From Rachicladosporium sp. CCFEE 5018 (Eukaryota > Ascomycota > Dothideomycetes > Cladosporiales > Cladosporiaceae): a stretch of DNA of 64,000 nt. The position numbers were made by a program, and so were the translations under genes. This document shows, in pieces, positions 21,449 through 32,453 of the stretch. The stretch covers positions 1,277,120 through 1,341,119 of the forward strand of contig KZ111151.1 in assembly GCA_002077045.2 (NCBI GenBank), given 5' to 3'. Position 1 is the stretch's first letter. Each line of letters starts with the position of its first letter. Under the pieces are notes generated by a model. The model was given only the letters and a program-made list of their open reading frames with translations. It searched no databases and was not told the DNA's origin.

Positions 21449-22151
21449 TCAACGAACGAGGGTCCTGACGAAGCTTGCGGTTTGGCGTTGTTGATGAGGT
21501 GGGGACGAATGGCTCATACGCTGGGCAAGGGCTGCTGAGCAGCGGATAGATGGTGCTTCTAGGCTTCTGGTAGGCTATGATGTAGATGTGTACACAACGA
21601 CACTATGGAGACCTGAGACTTCATCGTAATTTTGAAGCTTCCTTGCTTCTTCGCGGTGACGTGCCTGGTGGTATACACCACATTGCTGAGACGCTCGCCG
21701 ATATGCTTCACCTAGCACTTCGCCGTCGTGCACAGCAACGATATCGTGCAGATATGGAATATTGCATCGTTCATCGCCATGTTCCTTCCGTTGTTGACTC
21801 GAGTTCAAGGCGCGGAGCCCACCGAAGGCAAAGCTTCCCCCAGCTCGCTGAACATCAGTTCCAAACTTGACAAACCCACCAAGCAGATGCCGCGATAAGA
21901 GCTTGTTCAGTGGCTTATTGCTTTTGTATAACTATCAACGACGGTGCGTGTAGGTACTCGTGCCCTGTCTCTCTTATCACTCCAGTCAAAGTCGCTCTAC
22001 CCAAGCCACAACAACAGCTTGATCATATTGACTACAGCACCGACTACCTTACGAAGACCTTTGATCTTCCCATTGCCTCCTTTTCGATCTGTCCTTCAGC
22101 GCACACAACTACCTCCCAACCCAAGCTAGCAACACCCCACCAACCGCAACC
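21449..22151. other. Intergenic region
   Basis: About 700 bp between the DUF1996 gene and the uricase gene, same strand. It includes a pyrimidine/A-rich leader just before the uricase start. No coding evidence. Confidence 0.5.
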
Positions 22152-23118
22152 ATGTCCTCCACCCTCTCCTACGCCCGCTACGGCAAAGACAACGTCCGCG
22201 TCTACAAGGTCCAACGCAACGAAGATGGCACCCAAGACGTAACCGAAATGACCGTCTGCACCCTCCTAGAAGGCGACATTGCCGCCTCCTGGACGCACTC
22301 CGATAACGCCAGCATCGTAGCCACAGACACGCAGAAGCAGACAGTCTACATAACCGCCAAGCAGCACCCGGTCAATCCTCCAGAGCTGTTCGCGAGTATT
22401 CTGAGCCAGCATTACATTGATACGTACCCGCATATTACGGCGGCGCATGTCGATGTTATTGTGCATCGGTGGACGAGGATGGAGGTTGAGGGAAAGCCGC
22501 ATCCGCATTCTTTCTTTAGGGATGGGGCGGAGACGAGGGTTGTGGGGGCTGTTGCACGACGAGACAAGGGCATTGACGTTAAGTCGGGGATCAAGGGACT
22601 ACTGGTGCTCAAGTCGACTGGCTCGCAATTCTGGGGATTCCATCGCGATGAGTACACGCAACTGCCGGAGACTTGGGACCGGATTTTGAGTACTGAGGTC
22701 GAGGCGGCGTGGAATTGGAAGACTTTCACTGGGCTTGAGGAGGTGCAGAAGGAGGTTGCCGGGTTCGATCAAGCCTGGAAAGATGCACGTACGATCACGA
22801 TGGAGACGTTTGCGAAGGAGAACAGCCCGAGTGTGCAGAACACGATGTACTTGATGAGCGATCAGATCTTAGAGAAGGTGCCGAGGGTGGAGAGCGTGGA
22901 GTACAGTCTGCCGAACAAACATTACTTCGAGATTGGTGAGTTGTGTTGCGGGAGATTGAGGGTTTGTAGGTCGTATATTGACAAGTCTTGCAGATTTGAG
23001 CTGGCACAAGGGCTTGAAGAACACTGGCAAGGACGCCGAGGTGTATGCGCCGCAAAGCGATCCAAATGGCTTGATCCAGTGCACTGTCACGAGACAGAGC
23101 TCGGGTGCGAAGCTTTAG
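22152..23118 (+). CDS. uaZ: Urate oxidase (uricase), peroxisomal
   Basis: Uricase oxidises urate to 5-hydroxyisourate in peroxisomes, the first step of purine-nitrogen use after xanthine. Exons 22152-22935 and 22994-23118 (58-bp intron) give 302 residues, the usual fungal length. Active-site residues are in place: Lys12 and Thr58 (IVATD) of the catalytic pair, Phe160 (SQFWGF), Arg177 (WDRIL), Gln229 (SVQNTMY), and Asn255 and His257 (PNKHYF). The product ends in AKL, a type-1 peroxisomal targeting signal, followed directly by TAG. Splicing is needed to reach that signal: the unspliced frame ends in unrelated sequence, which confirms the intron. The gene is tail-to-tail with the uL13m gene, 200 bp apart. 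Confidence 0.95.
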
Positions 23119-23318
23119 GGGACGCGCATACAGAGGTCTTGCGGATCTCTTGGCTGGGTCGCCCATGGACTGGGCCCGATCTCGATCTTGCACTTATCTA
23201 TAGCATTGTTGATACATGGTATCCTCTCCCTCACAAAACGCCTTTGTAATGCCTCGCATTTTCCTCCATTTCGTAAAACGCCGTGGCCTTATGATATACA
23301 AAGTCGCTCATCTTGTCC

Positions 23319-23891
23319 TCATGCGTTCAATTGTGTCGGCGCAGCCTCTCGTAACGTCTCCTGTACCTCCGGCAAGTCCGCTATACTTGTCTCTGTGCCG
23401 AGTCTGAGTATGTTCTTCGGATAAGGATGTGCCTCGCCTTCGAAGCCTGTCCTTTCAGTCAGCCTGACGCTCATGTCTCGTGCATCTCTCCCTCAGATCA
23501 ATCACTCACACTTCAACCTCGCCATCCTCTCATCCCTTAACCGATTCTTCGGCAACATACCTCTTACCGCCCTCCGCAAGACCTCCCCACCGCCCCACTT
23601 CCTCATCATAGCCTCCATCGTCATCTCCTTCAGACTCCCCGGCCGCGTCGTGTGTGAGTAGTACTTCTTCTTTTGCATCTTCTTCCCCGTCGTATGTAAT
23701 TGCGAGAGGCCAGTGCAGACCACATAGTCGCCGCAGTCTGTGGACGGGTCGTAGATCGGTTTGTGTCTGCCCATAAGGGTTATGGCTATAGCGCTCGCGA
23801 GGCGGCCCAGAGGGCGCGGGTCGGAGGTGAGGGAGATGTGGTGCCAGGAGCGGGAGTAGGCTAGGCGCGTCTGGCCAATTATCTGGGACAT
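23319..23891 (-). CDS. MRPL23: Mitochondrial ribosomal protein uL13m (MRPL23)
   Basis: This is a component of the mitochondrial large ribosomal subunit. Exons 23510-23891 and 23319-23446, across a 63-bp intron (GTGAGT to GGACAG), give 169 residues. The uL13 fold is clear: ARPLGRLASAIAITLMGRHKPIYDP-like start, DCGDYVVCTG, YYSHTTRPGSLKE, and the signature RAVRGMLPKNRLRDERMARLK, continued after splicing by FEGEAHPYPKNILRLG. The unspliced frame ends at RLKCE and would lose this conserved end. The start MSQIIGQTRLAYSRSWHH fits the family N-terminus. Confidence 0.92.
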
Positions 23892-24160
23892 GGTGGGTGG
23901 GCCAGGCCGGCTGAGAGGGAGATGCGCCGGTGCTGTGAGTTCAGCGCAATCTGTGAGGGATTCGATGGATGCTAAGGCAATGTGCAGGATCTCGAAAGTC
24001 CCAATGCAGTAAGTACTGCTGAAGTCCGTGCGCTTGGATATGCCCGAGGCCGAAGTCGCGATTGAACATTACAAACCACACGAGCTGGCCCTGGAAACAT
24101 GTCTGAGGTCGACTCAATACCGCATAGTAATCGTATCAGCGAGACTGACTATCTGCCACC
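23892..24160. other. Divergent promoter uL13m / CCS1
   Basis: A 269-bp spacer between two head-to-head genes of mitochondrial or metal metabolism. No extra gene is seen. Confidence 0.5.
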
Positions 24161-24953
24161 ATGATCCCACCCTTCGAGACGACGTTTGCGGTCCCGCTTA
24201 GCTGCGAGGATTGCATCAAGAGCGTCTCCGATTCACTGTACAAACTCAATGGTACGTCGATCGCAAACGCCGCTATAGTCAGTTCGCAGTGACTAATAGT
24301 AAGATCTAGGCATATCAAGTGTCTCCGCCGACCTCAAAGCGCAACTAATTCACATCACCGGCACTACTGCGCCCTCATCAATCGTCTCCGCGATTCAAGA
24401 TACAGGTCGCGATGCTATTCTCCGCGGCTCAGGCAAAGCCGAAAGCGCAGCCGTCTGCATTCTCGAGACTCACGCCTCCTCGATCACCGACAACGTGCGA
24501 GGGCTGATCCGTATGGTGCAAGTCAGTACCACCATGACGGTCCTGGACATGACATTGCGAGGAGTGAAGCCAGGAACCTACAACGTCACGGTCCGCGAAA
24601 GCGGTGACATCTCGCGCGGTGCTGCTAGCACGGGTGGTGTATGGGATGCTGTGGCTGCGAAAGCTGCAAGCCCGCCACGTACAGCGAAGGGCGTATTTGG
24701 CACAATCGAGGTGGGGAAGAGTGGGCTCGGGAGTGTGTTCCTGGACCGACCGATTCAGATCTGGGAGATGATTGGGAGGGGGATTGTGGTCAGTCGGAAG
24801 GAGGGCGAGTTTGAAAGGGAGGATCCAGACACGTTCGTGGGCGTCGTTGCGAGAAGTGCCGGGGTGTGGGACAACGATAAGACGGTCTGTAGTTGTAGTG
24901 GAAAGACCGTCTGGGAGGAGAGGAAGGAGCAGACCAGTAAGGGCATGCTTTGA
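24161..24953 (+). CDS. CCS1: Copper chaperone for superoxide dismutase 1
   Basis: CCS1 hands copper to Cu/Zn superoxide dismutase and helps form its disulfide, in cytosol and mitochondrial intermembrane space. Exons 24161-24251 and 24310-24953 (58-bp intron) give 244 residues. Domain 1 is an Atx1-like heavy-metal fold, with the copper site in PLSCEDCIKS (C-x2-C) and TTFAVPLS. Domain 2 is SOD1-like and binds SOD1: VRGLIRMVQ, LRGVKPGTYNVTVRESGDIS and GRGIVVSRKE. Domain 3 is a short tail with a C-x-C pair (TVCSCSGKTVWEER), as needed for copper transfer. The start is the first ATG, in the context CCACCATG. Divergent from uL13m. Confidence 0.92.
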
Positions 24954-25738
24954 TGAGAAATCACATGCCGATACGGATCATAACATTTGCTGGTGTAGTG
25001 ACCTGCTCAGCGGACGTGTCCGGTCAGTGATGTAGTGCCCTTGCATGGCACAGAACGCCATGGAGCACAAATAGATTCCCACGTGCCTCATACATGAACC
25101 AACACGAATCGAGCAACCACTCCAGCCATCACCGCCACAAGCCCATCCTGCAAGTCCAGATCACCGTAGCACAATCATACCCGATGCCAGTACCCGTATC
25201 AACTCGGCACTCATCGTCATCAAATCCGCATCTTAATCTAACCGCCGGCCAAGCACCACGCACCTGCAGCCTCAGGCGCCACGCCTCAATCTGGCGCACA
25301 AGGTGAGCCAGTCAGCGCTCCCGATGCGCTGGTGCCGTTCCTGGGCGCTGATCTCGCTCGCTGATGTGCTTCGGTTATTCGGGTAGACTAGGGCGAAAGG
25401 GGTAAGTGTGGACGTCGTGCATGAGCTGCCATTGGGAGCCAGTCGTTACGCGCGCTGCGTGTTCTGCGCGCTGGATGGAGTGATGGGCGGTAGGGGACTC
25501 CTCTTGAGAAGGGCCTGGCCGTAGACTGAGGGATAGGGTTTTGATATAGTAGAGCGTACCAGGACTCCGGGTGTTTGCAGACGGATTTGCATCATTGACA
25601 GCATTGCATCGCATTTGTGACGACAAGAGACGAACATACCGAGCGACTGGAATAGCATACAGCGAGACATCATAGCACACGATCGGAAAGAACGAGCACA
25701 TTGGTGACGAAGGAGCGACCCGGCGACCTCCACTCGCC
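24954..25738. other. Intergenic region upstream of NoxR
   Basis: About 785 bp between CCS1 and NoxR on the same strand. Short ORFs only. It should hold the NoxR promoter and 5' UTR. Confidence 0.5.
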
Positions 25739-27415
25739 ATGTCGCTGAAGCAAGAGATAGAGACTTGGGTAGCTGCGCTGGCCGCATACGACAACAATGA
25801 GTTCGACAGTGCATTGCGATGCTTTGAGACAATAGCAGACACATCGAAGATCCTCTTCAACTCCGGCGTGATATATGCGACACTGGGCGAGCATGCAAAA
25901 GCAGTCGCATTGTACCAGCGAGCTGTGCAGCTCGATCAGTACCTTGCCGTGGCATACTTCCAGACTGGCGTGAGCAACTTTCTCATGGGTGACTTTGAGG
26001 AGGCACTGGCAAACTTCAACGACACATTGCTATACCTACGAGGAAATCGAGACATCGACTACGAGCAGCTTGGCTTGAAGTTCAAGCTGCATGCTTGCGA
26101 GGTGCTGTTCAATCGCGGCCTGTGCTACATCTACCTTCAACAAAAGGACGCTGGACTGCAAGACCTGATTTTCGCTGCACGAGAGAAGGCCGTGCCTGAC
26201 CACGATGTGATTGACGAGGCGATCAAGGAGCAGGCCGACGGCTACACCATCTTCTCGATACCAGTCGGTGTAGTATATCGACCGAACGAGGCGAAGGTGA
26301 AGAACCTCAAGAAGCAAGACTACCTCGGCAAAGCTAGACTGGTAGCAGCATTCGAGCAGCAGCAACGACACAATGACCCGAGACGACAAGCAGCACTAGC
26401 AGCGAGTGGCATCGATGATCGACCTGGCGAGAAGCTGTCCTACGCAGCGCTAAAACTGGTCCGCCCGAACCTGACTAGCAGATCTCGGCAACAGTCCGAG
26501 CCACCAATGCACCGCAACGTGTTCCCGCCAACGCCACCTCCAGAGCTCGAGCGACCAGACTCAGCGTATGGCAAGCGAAAGTCGTCTGAAAGCCTACGAT
26601 CGCAATCCTCCAGCATCCAGAACTTCCGGCCTTCAGCCAAACCCCTCCGTCTCGAGCTCGGTGCAGCAGCTTTCGAGCAGAAGTCGCAAACCGAACGCTC
26701 GCACCCTGAGCGCTCTCAGACCGACAGACCACGGCTAGCACCAAAACGCGCTGAGTCAGAACGCCCCCAGATGCGAAGAGAGTACTCCCATCCTTCATCT
26801 CGCCCGTTAGCAGAACCCCGCAGGCGTGATCCCGAGCAACGACGAAGTCATCAATCCACCCGACAACCCCAGACACCCGAGATCCACATCATCGAAGACC
26901 CAATAGAAGCTTACAGCGCTGCTGCAACACCACCTCGGTCACATCATCGCACGAAGTCCAACGCACACTCATTACGACAGACGCAGCACTCGATTGTCGA
27001 GGAGCCTGAGGCGGAGTCTGAAGCTTCCTACTCCTCGTCCTCCGAACCACCGCTAGCTTTTGAAATTGTCTCACCACACCACCGCTCACACTCTAGGCGA
27101 CCATCGAACACTCGCAGACCTTCTGTGCCAGAGCTGCGGAAGCTAAGGCTCAAGGCTCATGGCGTAGACGACACACGCTACGTAATGACGTCTGCATCGC
27201 CCGTTTTCGCCGATCTGCTGGAGCAGATACGGGTGAAGTTCGGCTTCGGTGCAGCTGGTGTGAAGCTGAAGATCCGAGACGAAGAAGGCGATTATGTCAC
27301 GCTGGGAGACCAAGATGATCTGGATCTGGCTGTGCTTGGAGTGAAGGAGACATTGAAAGGGCTGGAGGACCAGGGAGGAATGGGGAAGATGGATGTCTGG
27401 GTAGTTGGGATCTGA
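25739..27415 (+). CDS. noxR: NoxR, p67phox-like NADPH oxidase regulator
   Basis: NoxR is the cytosolic activator of the fungal NADPH oxidases NoxA and NoxB; Rac binds its TPR domain, and it is needed for ROS-driven differentiation. The single exon encodes 558 residues. Four TPR-like helical repeats fill about 5-160 (ILFNSGVIYATLGEHAKAVALYQRAVQL-type repeats, then AVAYFQTGVSNFLMGDFEEAL). An activation-domain-like segment (DGYTIFSIPVGVVYRPNEAKV) follows. The middle (230-460) is disordered, rich in Ser, Arg, Gln and Pro (VFPPTPPPELERPDSAYGKR). A PB1 domain is at about 467-558, with the acidic motif RDEEGDYVTLGDQDDLDL. Unlike mammalian p67phox there is no SH3, which is the normal fungal architecture. 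No defect is seen. Confidence 0.93.
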   Translation: MSLKQEIETWVAALAAYDNNEFDSALRCFETIADTSKILFNSGVIYATLGEHAKAVALYQRAVQLDQYLAVAYFQTGVSNFLMGDFEEALANFNDTLLYLRGNRDIDYEQLGLKFKLHACEVLFNRGLCYIYLQQKDAGLQDLIFAAREKAVPDHDVIDEAIKEQADGYTIFSIPVGVVYRPNEAKVKNLKKQDYLGKARLVAAFEQQQRHNDPRRQAALAASGIDDRPGEKLSYAALKLVRPNLTSRSRQQSEPPMHRNVFPPTPPPELERPDSAYGKRKSSESLRSQSSSIQNFRPSAKPLRLELGAAAFEQKSQTERSHPERSQTDRPRLAPKRAESERPQMRREYSHPSSRPLAEPRRRDPEQRRSHQSTRQPQTPEIHIIEDPIEAYSAAATPPRSHHRTKSNAHSLRQTQHSIVEEPEAESEASYSSSSEPPLAFEIVSPHHRSHSRRPSNTRRPSVPELRKLRLKAHGVDDTRYVMTSASPVFADLLEQIRVKFGFGAAGVKLKIRDEEGDYVTLGDQDDLDLAVLGVKETLKGLEDQGGMGKMDVWVVGI

Positions 27416-27844
27416 GTGATGCATATTGATGAAGTAATGAGATAGATGTTGTGTAGCGCTGCATAATTCATAGTCTGTTGTACAGGCAAGCGATTGCATG
27501 ATCATAAGATTTCATAACCTCCTCAAAGTCCGCATGACCCAACGCTGAGTCTCTTACCAGCAGCCCTCATCGGTCTCATGTTGAGCTGGCGCGTAGTGGC
27601 CTGAATCTTCTATCGTACATGTCGTGTCCATCGTAAGTTCGCCGAATGTTCCCACCGCAGATCTGGCGCTGCTGAGACGCACCGTCATCTGCTTTCACCC
27701 ACTCTGACTTGCCGCGTCTTTCTTCTTGTGCGTACCGCCCCTTCTTGCATTCAGCCCGGTCAGTAGCGCTCCAGCGAGTGGACTGCATTGCCCCCGAAGC
27801 GATTGTTGCATGATCATAAGCCACATTGCGGCAGCCATGCTGCT
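27416..27844. other. Convergent 3' region
   Basis: About 430 bp between the stops of NoxR and the GPHR gene. No coding evidence. Confidence 0.5.
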
Positions 27845-29488
27845 TTAGCTCATCTTTCCCATTTCTACGCCTTCGAGATCATCCCAGTCTTCGTCACTGC
27901 TGCCGACTTTCCGGCCAATCAGGATACCAGTCGCGGTCAGTCCAACAGCAACCAAGAACCAGCTTTCAAACCATGCTTCGACAAATCTCCCTTCGAGTGG
28001 CGCGCCGAGTGCCTCAGTAATGACACTACTCACCTCTGGAGGCAAATTCGACCGCAACAGTAACGCCGAGCTGATGACATACGTCCCAGCAACCTGACTG
28101 ATGACAAGTGGCAGACTGGTCTGAGCATGCTGCAGCAAGCCCGGCGCGAAACGAGCGAAAAGTCGAAAAGTCTGCAGCACAGCGTTGAAAGATGCCATGA
28201 GCATGATGCCACTCAGCAAGAATGAGATCTGCCTCGACCACGCTGCCCGATCAAGATTGCTATCCCAATGCGTCGTCAACAGCGCAAGCACATTATTAAT
28301 TGGATCGCTCGTTGCGAAGGTGCTGGTGGGCTGCCACCAGCGTCGCAGTGAAGAAACAGATGTGGCGCAGATACGATAGGCGCAGTAGAGCGCGAAGCCA
28401 GTGTTGAATAGATTCAAGAACTTGCCGGAAGAGGTCTTGGAGCGCTGCTGTTCGGTGAAGCGGGTGCGCATGATTGACAAAGTAGAAGATAACGTATAAC
28501 GCATCGTCTCCAGCCCGGATATCTCCATCTGGAGGGCTTTCTGCTCTTGATGATCCGTGGAGCCGCGAATAGAGCCTGCGATGCGGGACATGAAGCCCCC
28601 GCTGTCTTTGCTGGAGCCAGCTTCAGAGAGCTTGCGCTGCAGAGCACGCAAACGACTTTGCTTGGCGTTGAGCATCTCCTCAGTGGCGTTCAGACCAGCT
28701 TCTTTACGCGCAACATCGTTCTCTGTGACTTTGCGATGTCTGACTCCGAAGTTCTGCCATAGCGAGGAGACCGCTGCGAAGCCTGCAAGTGAAGCCATGA
28801 GAGAAATGCCAATGATGCAGATGCGTTCCAAGCATGCTTCTGTGAACGGGTGCTCGTGCGGCAGTTCCGAATCGGAGTTGTGAAGCGAGCTCTTCAAGAT
28901 GGAAGTCTGAGGGATGTACCAGAAGACAGCCAGCCATGCCGCGAAGAGAGCCGCCTCGACCAAGAGTCTGACGCGTGCTTTTGTCTTCCTTGTGGATGTG
29001 CTGTCCAAGGGTGTCCCCAACAGCGTCTTCACCAAGCCATGAAGCTCTAATGCAGGCGTAACGAGTATGCTTAGCACAAGAAGCGAGCTCAGCGTGACAC
29101 GCAAAGCCAGTGATCGCGCAGCGGGGTGCAAAGTCCCAGCGATCTCACACAGCAGCAGCTCCACCAGGACCGCAGACAATCCAATACTGGTCGAGAACAC
29201 CAATGATGCTAATCCTTGGGCTGACGTCTTCTTCCACTCCCGCAAAGTGTACGATGCCTTTACTGGTGTACCCGCGTCCCTATGCTGCGGCAAACCGCGC
29301 TTGCTAGCTTCACTTTCGGCATCGCCACTCAGCGCCGGAAACAGGCGCTTCCATGCTATGACTGCCACGACCAGCCATGTTGCAATGAATGGCAGCGAGG
29401 AGAACAGCAGTGTTGATGGCGGGGCGGAGTCCAGGCGACGCTGAAGATACGCTGGCGCGCAATCCACGCAGTCGTCAGCCGGGATCAT
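27845..29488 (-). CDS. Golgi pH regulator family (GPHR/GTG) membrane protein
   Basis: GPHR proteins are multi-pass anion channels of the Golgi (plant homologues GTG1/2). The single exon encodes 547 residues. N-terminal membrane segments include LLFSSLPFIATWLVVAVIAW, then LVFSTSIGLSAVLVELLLC and VTLSSLLVLSILVTPALELH. A cytosolic central loop is helical and charged (KEAGLNATEEMLNAKQSRLR) and carries the family block SGLETMRYTL. C-terminal segments follow: FNTGFALYCAYRICATSV, ISFLLSGIMLMASFNAVLQT, SLPLVISQVAGTYVISSALL and the last at WFLVAVGLTATGILIG, before an acidic tail. The order of N-terminal membrane segments, central conserved loop and C-terminal segments matches the family, sometimes labelled abscisic-acid G-protein-coupled receptor. 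A palindromic TGACGTGG element lies about 385 bp upstream. Confidence 0.88.
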   Translation of the reverse strand: MIPADDCVDCAPAYLQRRLDSAPPSTLLFSSLPFIATWLVVAVIAWKRLFPALSGDAESEASKRGLPQHRDAGTPVKASYTLREWKKTSAQGLASLVFSTSIGLSAVLVELLLCEIAGTLHPAARSLALRVTLSSLLVLSILVTPALELHGLVKTLLGTPLDSTSTRKTKARVRLLVEAALFAAWLAVFWYIPQTSILKSSLHNSDSELPHEHPFTEACLERICIIGISLMASLAGFAAVSSLWQNFGVRHRKVTENDVARKEAGLNATEEMLNAKQSRLRALQRKLSEAGSSKDSGGFMSRIAGSIRGSTDHQEQKALQMEISGLETMRYTLSSTLSIMRTRFTEQQRSKTSSGKFLNLFNTGFALYCAYRICATSVSSLRRWWQPTSTFATSDPINNVLALLTTHWDSNLDRAAWSRQISFLLSGIMLMASFNAVLQTFRLFARFAPGLLQHAQTSLPLVISQVAGTYVISSALLLRSNLPPEVSSVITEALGAPLEGRFVEAWFESWFLVAVGLTATGILIGRKVGSSDEDWDDLEGVEMGKMS

Positions 29489-30115
29489 CTTCGTGACTGG
29501 GGCTATGGCTACGATAGGAATGACACATGGAAGCGATGGGTGAGGTCAAGAAGTAGGTCTGCATGGTTGTGTACGTCCAATGGTCTCGCGCAAAGAGAGT
29601 TCGGTAGCGTGAGCGAAGTTCCTCGGTGCCGAAAGCTCCGACATCCGAACGACAAACCCGTTTGCCTACATGTATGACTACAACTCCGCATCATTGCCAC
29701 GGTCTTCGCTGATCGTCGAAGCACGGCGGACTGGACCAAGTGGACTTGTTTCGTCATATTCCGCATGATCACCGCGCCGCCCCTCCTCCAGACATTGACT
29801 GCTGAGATGGCCATCAACAACACTCATCTCTGCGTAGACCAGACATATGACTTAGGCACCCAGCTGCCACTGACGTGGCAGTACGACGCCGTAGCTTGAT
29901 CAGTAAGCGACACAGACAAAGTGAGCTCATAAAGCGAGACCGCCTCCCCGTGGCAGTTCAGCCTCCTCTCTGCGCCGTCTGAGGCGCGTGGAATGATCTC
30001 CAGAAATGTGAGAATCTATGCCCTCGCTTGTACGCACCCGAGCTTCTTCCGTGCTGAGGACGTTTCGAGACTGTGCGTCAGCCAAGCTGGTCTAGCTTGC
30101 TCGAGGTACGCAAGA
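29489..30115. other. Intergenic region
   Basis: About 630 bp between the GPHR start and the 3' end of the next same-strand gene. Apart from the palindromic motif at 29864-29881, I see only short ORFs. Confidence 0.5.
29864..29881. promoter_or_regulatory. Palindromic UPRE/CRE-like element upstream of GPHR
   Basis: CTGCCAC, a 4-nt spacer TGAC, then GTGGCAG form a perfect 7-bp inverted repeat containing TGACGTGG. It lies about 380 bp upstream of the GPHR start. The same 8-mer occurs upstream of EMC10, another secretory-pathway gene. Function is inferred only from the motif. Confidence 0.3.
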
Positions 30116-31936
30116 CTACCGCACAAGATGTAAAGCTCGATCTACAGCTCTCAACGGGTCCATGACTTTACTCTTAAAGTCCTCAAGGTCCTTAATCCGG
30201 TCCGTGAAGGACAGCGAAGGATCCATGGCAAGTCGAAGGCACGCAAGTGCGGCGTCCAGGACAACACCATCGTGGACTCCTTGAAGCTCTCCGAGCCAGC
30301 TAAATGCGTTCGCGATGATCGCGAGCAGAGACTGTTGCGGATTGTTGTCGTGACCACGGTCAACCGCGGCACACAGTTCGAGGAACCACATTGACATTTT
30401 GAGGACTATGGTCTGGTAATACGTGCTGGAGAACCCGCCTGCCGGATGCTGGGTGAGCTGGGGTGGATACAGATTCCGGCCTAGGTATGCTTCTGCGAAC
30501 GCAGGCCCTCGTAATGTCGACAGATTTGGATTCTCGAAAAAAGCAATGTCGCTTTTTGATACGTCTGGTGTCAGCCACGGAGTACCAGCAAGATGTGCTA
30601 ACGAGTCTGCTACGTTAGAAGCCACGGTCACCCTCGTAAAGTCTGATAGCCGATCGCGTCGCGGTAGGACAGCCAGCAATGTTGTCTTATTCGATGGAAG
30701 ACGTGCCTGCGCTCGGCGATCAAGACTGGTAGCGCCGGCGTTCCCTACTTGAGTGGTAATCGCAGAGATTGTGGCATCGTTTGTGTTGGCACGAAAGCCA
30801 CGCATGCTTTCTGGTAGTGGCAGGCTGCTTTCAGCGAGCATGCAGAAACCGGTGCTGACTTGGACAGTCGCTATATCGTCTGGGAGCGCTACACTACCAG
30901 AGGCACATATCAACACTTGGATTGGCGTCAACTGTGCTGGTGCCTCGAGTAGCAGATCGAATCTGTTGATCAGTCAGCTCGCGCTCAGGCTGTACCTTGG
31001 CCCTGGAACTAGCGTAAAAGGCGCATCGACAACCAAACCAAGCCGCAGATCATATGATCAAACTTTCCGACGACCTCAACACGCTCATGCACCAGTCACC
31101 CACAGACACGATTCAATGGACGTGACGTCGCCCGGAGCGATGTGGTCAACATACCTTCGAGCGGTCCCGATAGTGGTTATTCGTTCATGGCAAGCTCCAG
31201 ACCATTCGCCAGATGACGACAACGCCAAGTACACGGCTTGTCGATGGCTTCGATGACTGCACTGAGCACTGTGCCGTGAGAGTGCCTCGTGCAGTCTGAT
31301 TGCGCTTTGGCGTATTTGCTTGACCGTTAAAAGCCAATCCTTACTGGCCTGTCGAGACTGAGTGACACAATCTGGGATCAAGGACATAGCATTATGGATG
31401 TCCTGATTAGCATCGCGGATGCTCTCGAAATACTTTTTGATGCTACTCGAGTGTGAAGCATATCTCAACCTGGCTCCCAGGCCACGATCGAAATTCGCCC
31501 TCGCTTGATCAAGGACATGTAGCGGACTGAGAGTGGTATCATCCAGCCCATTTTTGGCAGTAACGCCAACGCTTCTCAAGAACTTAAATGAGCTCTTAGC
31601 AATTTCCAGTCGCGCGATCTCGAAGACGGCCAGCAAGTCCTGACTGTAACATTCGTGAAGCTGCATGGTGAGCTGGGCGTTAACCCAGCTGAGTGGCGAT
31701 GTGGTCTCACACATCGCATCGATTTCATCCTTCGTCAGCAGCGGCGCTAGCAATTTCGATACCGCCAAGTTGAGAAGACGTCGCTGCGTGCATATCTTGG
31801 TAATTAACTTTAGTCTTTCCTCCTCACACGAAGTGAATGATGCGATGCGACCTGCGACCTTTGTAGTGTCATGCACCGCAGCATACAGGAGAGAAAGGGC
31901 ACCCAGAAGCAGGCCGATGTCGTCGATGCCAAACAT
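30116..31936 (-). CDS. Accessory helical protein (HeLo-like/DUF7580-like, tentative)
   Basis: Exons 31155-31936 and 30116-30962, with a 192-bp intron, give 542 residues; the join reads ARRFDLLLEAPA in phase. The N-terminus (MFGIDDIGLLLGALSLLYAA) is a hydrophobic helix like those opening fungal HeLo/prion-inhibition-type proteins. About 250 mostly helical residues follow (KDEIDAMCETTSPLSWVNAQ). The second half has WLTPDVSKSDIAFFENPNLS, then FSSTYYQTIVLKMSMWFLEL, and ends in a helical block FTDRIKDLEDFKSKVMDPL. This order recalls the large fungal family DUF7580, but the match is by general shape, not by a firm motif. Both open frames begin at non-ATG codons when taken alone, which supports splicing them into one gene starting at 31936. 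Head-to-head with the DUF6590 gene. Confidence 0.6.
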
Positions 31937-32453
31937 GGTGTCTCGTTGGAGCGCTGGACGGATCAGGCGATAATCCGATGTGTTGAAGCCAGCGGCCTTT
32001 TGCGTCAGCGGCACACGCGCAATTCTTTCTTTTGCGCAAGTACGAAGAGTCGGAACTGGGTCTGTAGGGCTACACGGTCCAACGGTCGTCTTCAGCCTTG
32101 TGAAGCTGCACCAAGTCGCATGTCGATCCCAAAGCGGGGTGACGTATCCCAGCGAGGTAGCTGTTGCATGCCATGCTACGGTCTAAGGCCGGTACGCAGA
32201 AGACTGCAATCCTGACATACACACACATGGGATGATTGAACTCTCGAAACAGTCTCATCAACGACCTACCGGAAGCGCCAACGCAACATATCGACGGTGA
32301 TCCTGCGAGCGGGCTGCTGCACTCGGGCCAGACCTGCGATATCTGTCTGGCGGGAAGGTCTACGTCAGCGTTTCGTAGCTAGCTTCCACGCCGTGGCTCA
32401 GTATGCCAGGTACATAGTTGCGATCCTCACCCACAGCTGCTCCAGGGCTACTG
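31937..32453. promoter_or_regulatory. Shared divergent promoter of the accessory pair
   Basis: A 517-bp region between the starts of two head-to-head accessory genes. It has no convincing ORF. Shared control of the pair is possible but unproven. Confidence 0.4.

Noticed and set aside
22795..23193. Minus ORF of 132 codons opposite uricase
   Set aside because: Antisense shadow of a firmly identified gene and its intron.
25375..25860. Minus ORF of 161 codons across the NoxR start
   Set aside because: Overlaps the NoxR 5' end; no recognisable protein features.
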